Positions 36,546 to 45,418 of a stretch of DNA of 64,000 bases are shown piece after piece (positions within the stretch are counted from its first letter, which is position 1; each line of letters starts with the position of its first letter). The notes beneath the pieces were generated by a model. That model searched no databases and was not told the DNA's origin. It saw nothing but the letters and a program-made list of their open reading frames with translations. Source of the DNA: VMCP01 sp965659745 (GTDB lineage Bacteria > Bacteroidota > Bacteroidia > NS11-12g > UBA955); assembly GCA_965659745.1 (NCBI GenBank), contig CBFHXF010000001.1, positions 1 to 64,000 on the forward strand, read 5' to 3'. A program made the translations under genes and the position numbers.

Positions 36546-39500
36546 TTATCTCGAAAGTATCAATTTATACTGCAATTTGTGTCCATTATTATCATTGATC
36601 TCCATGAAATACATACCGTCAGAATAATCCGTCAAGTCTAAAATCGTTTCATTGCTTCTTCTGATTTGAATAAAATCTTTTACAACAGCTCCGTTTGCAT
36701 TTATGATTTTTCCTTGCAAATTCTCAGAATGATTTGACTGTATGATTAACATGCCTTTGTTCGGATTGGGTCCAATCTGAATAACATTGTTAAAAAAGTC
36801 ATTGCCCAAACTTTGATACGTGATTACGTTGGATTTCGAGCCATTACAATTGCCATTTACCACACGGGCATAAAATTCACCGTTATCTATGAGTGTGTAA
36901 CGTTTTCCAGTCGCTATTTTGAAATTATTGCGGTACCACTCAACCGTTCCAGGTCCATTATAATTGCTGAATAATGTATCCCATACACGGGTGATGTTTA
37001 ATGTGGTATTGGCGGATGTGTTAATTACATACTCAGTAGAATTGGCAGATTGAGGGCTTAAACATTCGTAATCCGAAGCAAATTGCGCATAGTATTTATC
37101 GTTATTTACCAATGGAGCTTTTATGAGTAACGTGTAAATACCCTGGTTTGGCAATACTTCTGTCCCGTTTTTAAACCATTTTAATGTGGAGTTGGCTAAA
37201 ATTTTTGTTTTGTCATCACCCAATTTAGCCGTAAGTGTCAGATTTTCATTCTCGCAATAGGATTCGCTCGAAGGAGTTATTGAAATGGTATTGTTATAAC
37301 CGGCAGTCACTTTGATTTGTGCGCTTATTTCGGATTTCATGCCACCGTTAGTCACTTCCAACAAAATTTGATAGGTACCAGATTGGGTGAATTTCACCTT
37401 GGCATTTTTTGATGTGCTGTCTGTGCTATTGGTGAAGCTGAAATTTCTTGGGGAAATTTTCCAAGATCTCGTGTTGTTTGTGTTGATTGAAGAGTCAATA
37501 AGTGTAATCGTAACATTTTCACAAATCGAGGTGTCCGACAAGCTGAAATACGCAGTTGGCTCCTGTTTTGTCCATGCATCACTCGTAAAAAATCCCCTAC
37601 CATGTGTTGCAGCCATAATTACTCCATCTTTTTTATTATAATCGAGCATCATAGTTTTAACGGCTCCCATTCCGTTTTGAATGGGTGTCCAACTTGGACT
37701 ACCCGCAAAAACATTCAAGCATTGAAACATTCCTAATTCCGTTGCAATTATAACTTCTGTGCGGTTATAAGGATTGGCTACGATGTCCCATACCGGCATA
37801 TTGGGCAAATCGCCATCAATTGCGGTCCAATTGGTTCCTCCGTTAATACTTACATATACATTGTTTATACCATAGTTGGTAAGTGTCAAAAATATAGTAT
37901 CTAAAGAACCATTTAAGGTTTGTATGGCACTTACATTTCCGGAATTTACAGATCCTAAGCTCGTGAATGTGGGCGTTGCCGCTTCGGGATTGTCGCTGTA
38001 AAAAACCTTGCCTAATGAAGTACCAATAAACAACCTCGCCTTTCCTGTACTTCTTTCTACTATGTGAAATGCAGAGGCTAAATCATTTACACTAGTTGCA
38101 AAAGTAATCGTTTCTAACGTACTGGTATTTCCATATATATCATTTCGATATAAAGTACCTTTTCCTTTTTGAGTCAAGAGGTTGTTGTTTATATGATCTA
38201 AACCCGCTGGATTAATAAAGGATCCCGTGTTATTATCTTGGGCTAAGTAATACAACTGATTGTCTATGTATGAATAAAAGTTGTTTTTCACATAAGAAAA
38301 TATCACTGCATCGTCGTCTTTTGGATGAATGAAGCAGTAACCACCGTCTCCACCAAACAACATGTTTCTTTCATTAAAGCCTGTATCTTGAGTGTAGCTT
38401 GTTCCATTGTCTTGAGCACCACCCAACATAAAATTGGCATTGCTTTGAGAAATGCTTCCTGCGTAATATTGGGTAACCACATAGCGATTATTGCGTTCAA
38501 CAAAAGCCGAGCTGCTATTCCATGGCTTATTACGAACATCAGACGCGTAAAAAATACCGCCATCTGTGCCAACAGCTAATCTTTTTCCATCATCACTATA
38601 TAGCGCAGCATGCATGTCCGCATGAATATAGGAACAGCTCAATTGGTCCATGCCTGGGTTGTTAGACCATTTAGAAATTTGCTTCCAATTATTACCTGCT
38701 TCCTGACTCATGAAAAAGTTGACGCCACCAATTACCAATTCAGATGCGTCAATTGGATTTACGGCTAAGATTAAGTCATACCAAGCTTGATTTCGAGTGA
38801 AATCCGTGCTTGATATCCCGTTATCGGCATCGTCGGGCTCTGTAAAAATGGACCAAGTAGATCCTTTGTTAAAACTGCGAACTACATTATGGGCGATCCC
38901 GTTCGCTTCAATTACCGCGTATAGTGTATCAGCTGAACTTGGAGCACAAGCCAGCTCTACCCTTCCTTTTAATGCACTCGAATTTTTGTAGGCTTCCGTA
39001 AATGTGGTTCCATTATCGGAGTATAGGATTCTTCCACCTCCCTGATCGCTGCCGCTTGAATACATGTTTTTACGAGTACCAACCCACAATCGATTATCGG
39101 CCCCGATTTCAATATCAGAAACGATGTATCGATTGGATTGAGACGTAATAAAGGGACTCACGTTTGAAAAAGTACTTCCCCCATTTGTACTTCTTTGAAG
39201 TCCAGCAGCGGTGCTGTTTCCATGCCACTGTCCTTGATAAAATAGAATATCAACAGCCACATACAAAACACTAGTACCCGATTCATCTCGAACGGCTATG
39301 TCGTTTATATAGTAAAACTCTTCGGTATTGGATAGGTGCGACCATGTTTTTCCTCCATCGGTTGTTTTGAATATGCCATATCCTCGAGAACTCGATGCGG
39401 TAGTGCCAAACCCCTCTCCTGTTCCAACATAGATGATTTTTGAATCGTTGGGATCTTGGGCAATGCAAGTCACATTTAAATTAGACCAAAGTCCACTCAC

Positions 39501-40028
39501 TTGTTTCCACTGACTATTGGCATTACTTATATCGTCGTTTACCCATAAACCACCGGTTACACCCCCGGCAAAAACACGTAATTGTTTTGAATCGGCCCTA
39601 TCCCAGCAAAGCGCGCGAGTTCGACCCGAAATTTCATTGGGTCCTCTAGATTGCCAAGGTTGCTTATCAGAGCCTGGTGTTGCTCTATTATGAATGGGTT
39701 TTTGATTAAGCGATCTGAATACAGGCAATAATACCTCAGGCGTGGGTCTACCCTTTTGAGGATCCATTGTCATAAGGTATTCTTGTTTCCACCATTCAAG
39801 TGGGGTTATTTCCTTTTGGATTTTGCCGCTTTTTCGCAATTTTCGCAAATCTTTCTCCAAGAATTTTTCGGCTTTTCTGTAAGTTTTATCGTATCGGTCT
39901 CTTACAATTTTGCGTTTTAAGAATTGGTCTTGTTGGCTTTGAACGTCATTTTGCGCCAATAGGGTTACAGGCGTGCTTAGGATTCCACCGAAAAGAGCAA
40001 TTCCCAATAATTTAAGGGTGTTTTTCAT
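36546..40028 (-). CDS. Secreted sialidase-like beta-propeller protein with PKD domain and T9SS type A sorting domain
   Basis: 1160 residues. Signal peptide 1-25 (...VTLLAQ). From about residue 120 to 860 there are repeated BNR/sortilin-like blades with the S/T-x-D-x-G-x-T-W pattern: KTTDGGKTWSHL, SVNGGTNWTAIDGD, SFNKGSTWSIF. A PKD-like domain (about 880-960; FSLSDTSICENVTI) and an Ig-like module precede the C-terminal T9SS type A domain (IGPNPNKGMLIIQS ... YSDGMYFMEI). The propeller may bind or cleave surface polymers; no glycosidase catalytic residues can be claimed. The gene starts only 11 bp after the hmgA stop. Confidence 0.88.
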   Translation of the reverse strand: MKNTLKLLGIALFGGILSTPVTLLAQNDVQSQQDQFLKRKIVRDRYDKTYRKAEKFLEKDLRKLRKSGKIQKEITPLEWWKQEYLMTMDPQKGRPTPEVLLPVFRSLNQKPIHNRATPGSDKQPWQSRGPNEISGRTRALCWDRADSKQLRVFAGGVTGGLWVNDDISNANSQWKQVSGLWSNLNVTCIAQDPNDSKIIYVGTGEGFGTTASSSRGYGIFKTTDGGKTWSHLSNTEEFYYINDIAVRDESGTSVLYVAVDILFYQGQWHGNSTAAGLQRSTNGGSTFSNVSPFITSQSNRYIVSDIEIGADNRLWVGTRKNMYSSGSDQGGGRILYSDNGTTFTEAYKNSSALKGRVELACAPSSADTLYAVIEANGIAHNVVRSFNKGSTWSIFTEPDDADNGISSTDFTRNQAWYDLILAVNPIDASELVIGGVNFFMSQEAGNNWKQISKWSNNPGMDQLSCSYIHADMHAALYSDDGKRLAVGTDGGIFYASDVRNKPWNSSSAFVERNNRYVVTQYYAGSISQSNANFMLGGAQDNGTSYTQDTGFNERNMLFGGDGGYCFIHPKDDDAVIFSYVKNNFYSYIDNQLYYLAQDNNTGSFINPAGLDHINNNLLTQKGKGTLYRNDIYGNTSTLETITFATSVNDLASAFHIVERSTGKARLFIGTSLGKVFYSDNPEAATPTFTSLGSVNSGNVSAIQTLNGSLDTIFLTLTNYGINNVYVSINGGTNWTAIDGDLPNMPVWDIVANPYNRTEVIIATELGMFQCLNVFAGSPSWTPIQNGMGAVKTMMLDYNKKDGVIMAATHGRGFFTSDAWTKQEPTAYFSLSDTSICENVTITLIDSSINTNNTRSWKISPRNFSFTNSTDSTSKNAKVKFTQSGTYQILLEVTNGGMKSEISAQIKVTAGYNNTISITPSSESYCENENLTLTAKLGDDKTKILANSTLKWFKNGTEVLPNQGIYTLLIKAPLVNNDKYYAQFASDYECLSPQSANSTEYVINTSANTTLNITRVWDTLFSNYNGPGTVEWYRNNFKIATGKRYTLIDNGEFYARVVNGNCNGSKSNVITYQSLGNDFFNNVIQIGPNPNKGMLIIQSNHSENLQGKIINANGAVVKDFIQIRRSNETILDLTDYSDGMYFMEINDNNGHKLQYKLILSR

Positions 40029-40039
40029 GTTTTAAAGAG

Positions 40040-41197
40040 TTAATTTACCCAACTTTTGTAATAAGTAGGGTCTTCTATGTTTAAAGCCGCTTCTGTGATT
40101 TGCAGCGGATAAAAGGGGTCGATCATTACGGCTAATTCATGCGTAGCTTTGGCGCCTATGCTTTTTTCTACAGTGCCGGGATGCGGCCCATGAGGAATGC
40201 CTTTTGGATGTAGGGTTATCATGCCACGTTCTACATGTTTACGACTCATGAAATCGCCATCTACGTAGTATAAAATTTCGTCGCTATCTACATTTGAGTG
40301 GTTGTAGGGAGCCGGGATAGAATCGGGATGGTAATCATACAGTCTTGGCACGAAGCTGCATATAACGAAATTTCTTCCCTCAAAAGTTTGGTGTATTGGG
40401 GGTGGCATATGCAAGCGGCCGGTGATAGGTTCAAAATCGTGGATAGAGAACGCATAAGGATAGGAATAGCCATCCCATCCAATTGCATCAAACGGATGCG
40501 ACGCATAGGTATAAGGGTATAAAAGGTCTTGTTTTTTAATCATGACCTTAAAATCCCCTAATTCATCGTGGGTTTTAAGGTTTTGAGGGACCTTAATATC
40601 GCGTTCGCAATAGGGGGAATGCTCTAGCAATTGTCCAAAACTATTTTGGTAACGTTTAGGTGGATATATAGGGGTTGGTGATTCAATTATTAACAAACGA
40701 TTGTTTTCATCGTTAAAATGGAATTGATAAATGCATCCTCGCGGTATGACAAGGTAATCGCCGTATTCAAAAGGGATTTCTCCATAAATCGTTTTCAATA
40801 TACCACTACCCTCATGAATGAAAATCACTTCGTCTGAATCTGCATTTTTGAAGAAATAGTCGGTCATCGAATGTCTTGGAGCTGCTACCCCAATTTGAAC
40901 ATCGCTATTCACCAATAAAGCAGTTCTGCTTTCAAGGTAATCATCTTTAGCCGGCGTATTAAACGTGACAAAGCTTCTGCTTTTCATGTTTTTAGGCTCC
41001 GCTACTTTAGGGGCAACGTTTATTGGTTCGCCAATTTCTTTAACCAATGTAGGCGGATGCGCATGGTAAACCAAAGAGTATAAGCTATTAAAGCCCTCAG
41101 TAGAGATTAATTCTTCGGAATATAATGTTCCATCTTCTTTCCTAAATTGTGTGTGTCGTTTGCGGGGAATTTGACCGAGTTTATAATAAAAAGCCAT
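40040..41197 (-). CDS. hmgA: Homogentisate 1,2-dioxygenase
   Basis: 385 residues. The sequence follows the HGO family: YKLGQIPRKRHTQFR at the N-terminus, the cupin segment EGSGILKTIYGEIPFEYGDYLVIPRG, and the iron-site region NHSNVDSDEILYYVDG ... PHGPHPGTVEKSIG ... THELAVMIDPF. It opens the ring of homogentisate in tyrosine and phenylalanine breakdown. The family's acidic iron ligand falls at Asp or Glu in SDE, which I cannot resolve by eye. A one-mismatch -7 box (TATATTCG on the minus strand, 41213-41220) lies 15 nt upstream. It precedes the T9SS propeller gene by 11 bp. Confidence 0.93.
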   Translation of the reverse strand: MAFYYKLGQIPRKRHTQFRKEDGTLYSEELISTEGFNSLYSLVYHAHPPTLVKEIGEPINVAPKVAEPKNMKSRSFVTFNTPAKDDYLESRTALLVNSDVQIGVAAPRHSMTDYFFKNADSDEVIFIHEGSGILKTIYGEIPFEYGDYLVIPRGCIYQFHFNDENNRLLIIESPTPIYPPKRYQNSFGQLLEHSPYCERDIKVPQNLKTHDELGDFKVMIKKQDLLYPYTYASHPFDAIGWDGYSYPYAFSIHDFEPITGRLHMPPPIHQTFEGRNFVICSFVPRLYDYHPDSIPAPYNHSNVDSDEILYYVDGDFMSRKHVERGMITLHPKGIPHGPHPGTVEKSIGAKATHELAVMIDPFYPLQITEAALNIEDPTYYKSWVN

Positions 41198-41254
41198 AAC
41201 AGTAATGAACTACGAATATAAGGAATCTGAAACTTTAAAGTTTTTGAATATTGT

Positions 41255-41282
41255 TTGAAATGTGTTTATTTGGTTATATTTG
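41255..41282 (+). promoter_or_regulatory. Promoter of the six-gene DUF1501 operon
   Basis: -33 TTG at 41255-41257, a 17-nt spacer and a perfect -7 box TATATTTG at 41275-41282, ending 7 nt before the ATG at 41290. It is the only strong promoter seen before 48.9 kb on this strand, supporting one transcript. Confidence 0.65.
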
Positions 41283-41289
41283 ATTTGTG

Positions 41290-42201
41290 ATGAGATACTT
41301 AGTTAACTTCGTTATGCTTGTTTTCCTCTTGTTTTCTTCTTGTGAAACCAACGAATACATTCGCGTTTCTAATAATGAGCCGCCTAGTTATGACGGAGTC
41401 TCCATGTTGCGCATAGAGAATTATATTAACAGGTTATTTATTGATTTATTAGGTCGCGAACCTACCATTAATGAAAGGGAGCAAGCCAGTATAAGGTTGA
41501 AGCAAAGCGGATTGAAATATAAGACCAGAGATTCAATAATTACTTTATTGCAATCGGATACGACATATAGATTGGGAGATTCATCGTATCGACATGCCTA
41601 TATTCAAAGAGTTTATGATTTAATGAAATACCGTTTTTTAGAGGGGGCCTCAGACCCTGAAATTGCCCAAAAACTTGGGAATATTAGATTTGGCATTCAG
41701 ATAAGTCGCCTTAACGGCGATTCCGTTCGTGTAAAGCAGTTGCAATTTGAAGCACAGAAGTATGAAAAGATACTTATGTGGAAGTATAGCTACCTAAGTG
41801 GTGTAGACAATTACCCCGGCTTATGTTCACACCTGATGAACAATGGAATATACGATGTGATAAATATGGGCACTTTTAATTTTGTCAATGCCGCGTATGA
41901 TGATGTTTTGGGCAGATGGCCAAATCAATCTGAATTCGATTCAGCTTATGCTATAATTGATAAAAATGAGCCCAAGGTTGTTTTTAACAGGGTTGCCCAA
42001 AACAAGTCGGAATTTATTAATGCCCTTGTTGATTCAGATGCATTTTTTGAAGCGCAAGTCAGATGGTGGTATTTTCAATATGTTCGTAATGAAATCGAGC
42101 CCACTTATTTGTACAGCTTGCTTATGCAATATAAAATAGATGGGAATCTAGAGTGGGTTCAAAGAAATATTCTTACCTTAGATAATTATGCGCAATTTTA
42201 A
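41290..42201 (+). CDS. Lipoprotein with tandem LGRxP (DUF1549/DUF4214-like) modules
   Basis: 303 residues from the ATG at 41290 (a GTG directly before it is also in frame). A lipoprotein signal ends at Cys (LLFSSCETN, near residue 18). Two similar helical modules follow: YINRLFIDLLGREPTINEREQA (about 45-66) and FVNAAYDDVLGRWPNQSEFDSA (about 202-224). These resemble the start of the planctomycete DUF1549 domain (RRlylDLlGLpPTpeE) and the DUF4214 LGRxP repeat. The second ends with an RWWYFQYVRNE motif. No catalytic residues are evident. It is the first gene of a six-gene operon; the end overlaps the next gene by 14 bp. Confidence 0.75.
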   Translation: MRYLVNFVMLVFLLFSSCETNEYIRVSNNEPPSYDGVSMLRIENYINRLFIDLLGREPTINEREQASIRLKQSGLKYKTRDSIITLLQSDTTYRLGDSSYRHAYIQRVYDLMKYRFLEGASDPEIAQKLGNIRFGIQISRLNGDSVRVKQLQFEAQKYEKILMWKYSYLSGVDNYPGLCSHLMNNGIYDVINMGTFNFVNAAYDDVLGRWPNQSEFDSAYAIIDKNEPKVVFNRVAQNKSEFINALVDSDAFFEAQVRWWYFQYVRNEIEPTYLYSLLMQYKIDGNLEWVQRNILTLDNYAQF

Positions 42202-42676
42202 AATATTAAATATTTGTTTTATAATAATTTACCTTGTTTCATGTAAACAAAAGGTAGAAGTTACATACGAAGTAAATTCTGTAGATATTTATGAGTCAAA
42301 GGCACAAAAAACAAAGCCCAAAAACGAAGCGGAATATATCTCGATTTTGTATACCAATATTTTTCAAGATGCCATATCTCCTACCGCATTATACCAAACC
42401 CAGAATGTTATGTATAGTATTGGTGATCAAGCAGTGGCGAAAGAGTTGCTACTGAGTAATTACTTCAATCAAATTGGTCTGAGTATTCCTACAGACGCCT
42501 ATATGGTAAGCAATACAGAAAAATTCATTATTGAAACCTATAAGCGCTTTATGCTTCGGAGCCCAAGTCAATCTGAAATTTATTTTTTCAAGAAATATAT
42601 CCAAGAAAATCCCAAAGTCACTGTTGAAATGGTATATACCGCTTTCGCCGCTAGTGATGAATATGGTTTCTACTAA
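42188..42676 (+). CDS. Small lipoprotein with one LGRxP-like module
   Basis: 162 residues. A lipoprotein signal (MRNFKILNICFIIIYLVSCKQK) is followed by a helical protein. The C-terminal part FIIETYKRFMLRSPSQSEIYFFKKYIQENP has the same pattern as the modules of the gene before it (F-x-x-x-x-Y-x-x-x-L-x-R-x-P-x-x-S-E), and the segment KNEAEYISILYTNIFQDAISPT near residue 40 may be another. The gene probably arose by duplication of the neighbour or is its split-off half. It overlaps the upstream gene by 14 bp and precedes the DUF1501-type gene by 11 bp. Confidence 0.75.
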   Translation: MRNFKILNICFIIIYLVSCKQKVEVTYEVNSVDIYESKAQKTKPKNEAEYISILYTNIFQDAISPTALYQTQNVMYSIGDQAVAKELLLSNYFNQIGLSIPTDAYMVSNTEKFIIETYKRFMLRSPSQSEIYFFKKYIQENPKVTVEMVYTAFAASDEYGFY

Positions 42677-42687
42677 TAGCAATATAA

Positions 42688-44028
42688 ATGAAAAGGAAAG
42701 AATTTATCAAAAAGTCGGGATTGCTATTGGGAGGAAGCATTATTAGCCCTTACATACTGCCAAGTGGTCGTTTATTTGCCAAAACGGGGTCAGAGAAAGC
42801 GTCACACGTTGTCTTGATAATGTTCGCGGGGGGTGTACGGCAGCAAGAAAGTGTTTTAGGGCGATATTTAGAGGATAGTCAAAATGTTTTGGGTGCAGCC
42901 GGCAATATCATGCCAAATTTGTTTAATGGCGTGGCTCCAACTAAAAAAGTTGTGTACGGCCTTGATGTTCCGGGTGAAGTTAAAGGCACAGATCCAATAC
43001 CAAGATTAGTTTCATCGCCGTTGTCAGATAATGGGATTTTCTTTCCTGAGGTGAAGGCTCAAAGTGCAGGTCATTATGTTGGGTTAAATACATTACTGAC
43101 TGGCTCTACCGCTAACACGCAAGGGCTTAAAGTTAGGCCCAAAAGCCCCACAATATTCGAGTATTTGAGAAGACATAGAGGTTTTAATGCGTCCGATTGC
43201 TGGTTCTTGGGAAATGGCATAGGCAATTCAACTCCCCTATTAAATAGTTCCGATGCAAGTGATTATGGACTTCAATATGGGGCCAATCTTTTCGTGCCTC
43301 CCATAACATTTGGTGGACCTGGTCGAAATACACTTTCTAATGCAAAACCATACACGCAACAAGAGTTGAAGCCAATGTATGAAATGAAGTCATTTTTAGA
43401 CGAGAGTTTTTCATTGCAAACATCATTACAAAGTTCGATTCAAAATTCCGATTGGGAGAAGACTAAAATTAAAGAGTTTATAAGAAATACCTTCATTAAG
43501 CAGCAATTAGGACAGGTTGCAACTCCGCCTTTTGCCGGTGGTTCAGATGCCATTGCCGCCGCTTATGCTGCAGAAGTTTTAAAAGAGTTCAAGCCTAGAA
43601 TGTTGGCCTTGAATATGTCGCAAGTAGATGGTTGTCATTCAAACTTCACCGGCTATTTGAGGTCTTTACATCGTGCAGATCATATCGTTGGCTGGTTGCA
43701 TGAATATGTTAAAAACAATATACCCGAGATGGCAGATGATACGATTTTCATAATTGCACCCGAATGTGGCCGAAATCAAAATCCTAATCCAATAATTGAT
43801 GAAAATGATTGGTTTTCATACGATCATTCCGATTGGAATGCTTTGCGCGTTTGGAGTGTTATGACGGGGAAAAATGTTCCTAAAAGAACAATTGGTTCAG
43901 AATCAAATCCAATAGGTAGGCTTACAGATATCGTTCCAACGATAGCCGATATTTTTGGAATTTATGACGAAGTGATTAATTCTGCTTATATCGATCCCTT
44001 AGCTATGTCTCAATTTTTGCGATTATGA
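42688..44028 (+). CDS. DUF1501-like alkaline phosphatase superfamily protein, probably Tat-exported
   Basis: 446 residues. The N-terminus MKRKEFIKKSGLLLGGSI resembles a twin-arginine signal but with Arg-Lys instead of Arg-Arg. The fold elements are those of the DUF1501/sulfatase branch of the AlkP superfamily: NTLLTGSTANTQG (about 140-152), DDTIFIIAPECGRNQ (about 350), DHSDWNALRVWSV and RLTDIVPTIADIFG near the end. The first metal-binding Asp of active enzymes is missing: the segment reads VVLIMFAGGVRQQES. It may therefore be a non-enzymatic member. DUF1501 genes are typically found beside DUF1800 or DUF1549/DUF1553 genes, as here. The stop overlaps the next start in ATGA. Confidence 0.8.
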   Translation: MKRKEFIKKSGLLLGGSIISPYILPSGRLFAKTGSEKASHVVLIMFAGGVRQQESVLGRYLEDSQNVLGAAGNIMPNLFNGVAPTKKVVYGLDVPGEVKGTDPIPRLVSSPLSDNGIFFPEVKAQSAGHYVGLNTLLTGSTANTQGLKVRPKSPTIFEYLRRHRGFNASDCWFLGNGIGNSTPLLNSSDASDYGLQYGANLFVPPITFGGPGRNTLSNAKPYTQQELKPMYEMKSFLDESFSLQTSLQSSIQNSDWEKTKIKEFIRNTFIKQQLGQVATPPFAGGSDAIAAAYAAEVLKEFKPRMLALNMSQVDGCHSNFTGYLRSLHRADHIVGWLHEYVKNNIPEMADDTIFIIAPECGRNQNPNPIIDENDWFSYDHSDWNALRVWSVMTGKNVPKRTIGSESNPIGRLTDIVPTIADIFGIYDEVINSAYIDPLAMSQFLRL

Positions 44029-44978
44029 TAATCAAGATATACAAAGTCTTAACCTCAATTATTTTGATAACTTGTTTAACTCAAGGGTGTAAGCGAGAGA
44101 TTCCTGATATTGGAAAAAATCCATTCGATAATACGAGTAAAGACACCCTTTCAACATTAGATACTGTAAAACTAGACCCAAATAGTATCTTCAGTATCCA
44201 TAAGGATATACTTTTAAAAACTTGTGCAAATTCGGGTTGTCACGATGGTAACTTCGAACCTGATTTTAGAACGGTAGAAAGTTCGTATTACAGTCTTGTA
44301 AATACTCCTGTCATCAAAACGCGTATAGACGGTGGATTTGAAATGAGAGTTAAACCTCGGGATGCAGACAATAGTATGTTAATATATCGATTATCAAATG
44401 ATTTAAACGGCAATTCTGGAATTATGCCTCTCGGGCTTGAAGCCGATTCCGATTATCCAATAAATAAAGATGAATACATTCAGCGTATAAAAAGTTGGAT
44501 TTCCAATGGAGCTTTAGATATGTACGGAAACGAAACTATCAAAGCTAATTATCCTCCGGTAGTAAAGGGTGTTGAGGTTTACCAGAATCAAAAAATCTTA
44601 AACAGAGTTGGCGTATACGAGCCCGTGAATGCGAATTCTAGAGGCGGAGAAATAGAGGTATTCGTTTCGTTGTATGACAAAGAGGGTAAATTAGGACAAT
44701 TAGAGAATCTGAAGGTTGGTTTAAGTTCTAGGCCAGATTCATTTGATCTAAATAGCCTGATTGATTTACAATCAACCACTCCAAGAATGAGCAAGGGACT
44801 CTTTAATGAGGTAGTCAGTTATACTCTCAAATTTAGTTTTGACACTAACAAATACAAACCCTTAGATGTCGTGTGGATGAGATTCTTTATGAAAGACGGC
44901 GACCTAGATATTGAAGTTCCTTCCAACACAGCTATGTTTTTCCTGAAGAAATATGCTGCCGTAACCTTTGTAAATTGA
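44025..44978 (+). CDS. Lipoprotein with PSCyt1-like cytochrome domain (CX4CH)
   Basis: 317 residues. A lipoprotein signal ends at Cys near residue 22 (ITCLTQGCKRE). Residues ~55-165 follow the planctomycete cytochrome pattern: HKDILLKTCANSGCHDGNFEPDF, then MRVKPRDADNSMLIYRL, MPLG, and the closing EYIQRIKSWISNGALD. The heme-like motif is CANSGCH, with four residues between the cysteines rather than two. No distal Met ligand can be assigned with certainty (the Met of MPLG is a candidate). The C-terminal ~140 residues are beta-rich (Ig-like). It could be an electron carrier or an inactive relic. Overlaps of 4 bp on both sides indicate tight coupling. Confidence 0.75.
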   Translation: MIIKIYKVLTSIILITCLTQGCKREIPDIGKNPFDNTSKDTLSTLDTVKLDPNSIFSIHKDILLKTCANSGCHDGNFEPDFRTVESSYYSLVNTPVIKTRIDGGFEMRVKPRDADNSMLIYRLSNDLNGNSGIMPLGLEADSDYPINKDEYIQRIKSWISNGALDMYGNETIKANYPPVVKGVEVYQNQKILNRVGVYEPVNANSRGGEIEVFVSLYDKEGKLGQLENLKVGLSSRPDSFDLNSLIDLQSTTPRMSKGLFNEVVSYTLKFSFDTNKYKPLDVVWMRFFMKDGDLDIEVPSNTAMFFLKKYAAVTFVN

Positions 44979-45415
44979 AGAATTACATTTTCATATCGAT
45001 AATTACTTTAATATCGTCATGTAGCGATGAGATTAATAAAATTGGGAGTCCTATCCCGCAGATTTCATTTGTTTCTTTATCAAAAGACGAAATAATTTCT
45101 TTTAATGATGAATTAGAGATCAAAATAAAGTATCAAGACGGTGATGGTGATTTAGGCAGCTTCGAAGCCGATTCACTCGATATTTTCGTGAAAGATTCTA
45201 GATTGAAAGCATTCGACACGTATTATTTGCCTCCCCTAGCCCCTAAGAATGCTAATGTTCGAATTGAGGGTGAAATCAATTTGAAATTAAAAACGCTATT
45301 TGTATTCAGTAGCGCTAGCTCAGAATATGCATTTTTTGAGATTTATATAAAGGACCGTGCGGGTCATAAGAGCAACACCATAATAACTCCTAATGTACAC
45401 ATTTTTAGGCCGTAA
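44975..45415 (+). CDS. Small lipoprotein with Ig-like fold, unknown function
   Basis: 146 residues, starting from a TTG at 44975 that overlaps the upstream stop in TTGA. The signal MKNYIFISIITLISSCSDE gives a good lipobox Cys. The mature part contains an Asp-rich motif IKIKYQDGDGDLGSFEADSLD and reads as one beta-sandwich domain; the upstream cytochrome-like protein has a comparable C-terminal domain. No enzyme motif. The operon position suggests it is an accessory of the DUF1501-type system. A 3-bp gap separates it from the next gene. Confidence 0.75.
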   Translation: MKNYIFISIITLISSCSDEINKIGSPIPQISFVSLSKDEIISFNDELEIKIKYQDGDGDLGSFEADSLDIFVKDSRLKAFDTYYLPPLAPKNANVRIEGEINLKLKTLFVFSSASSEYAFFEIYIKDRAGHKSNTIITPNVHIFRP

Positions 45416-45418
45416 CAT

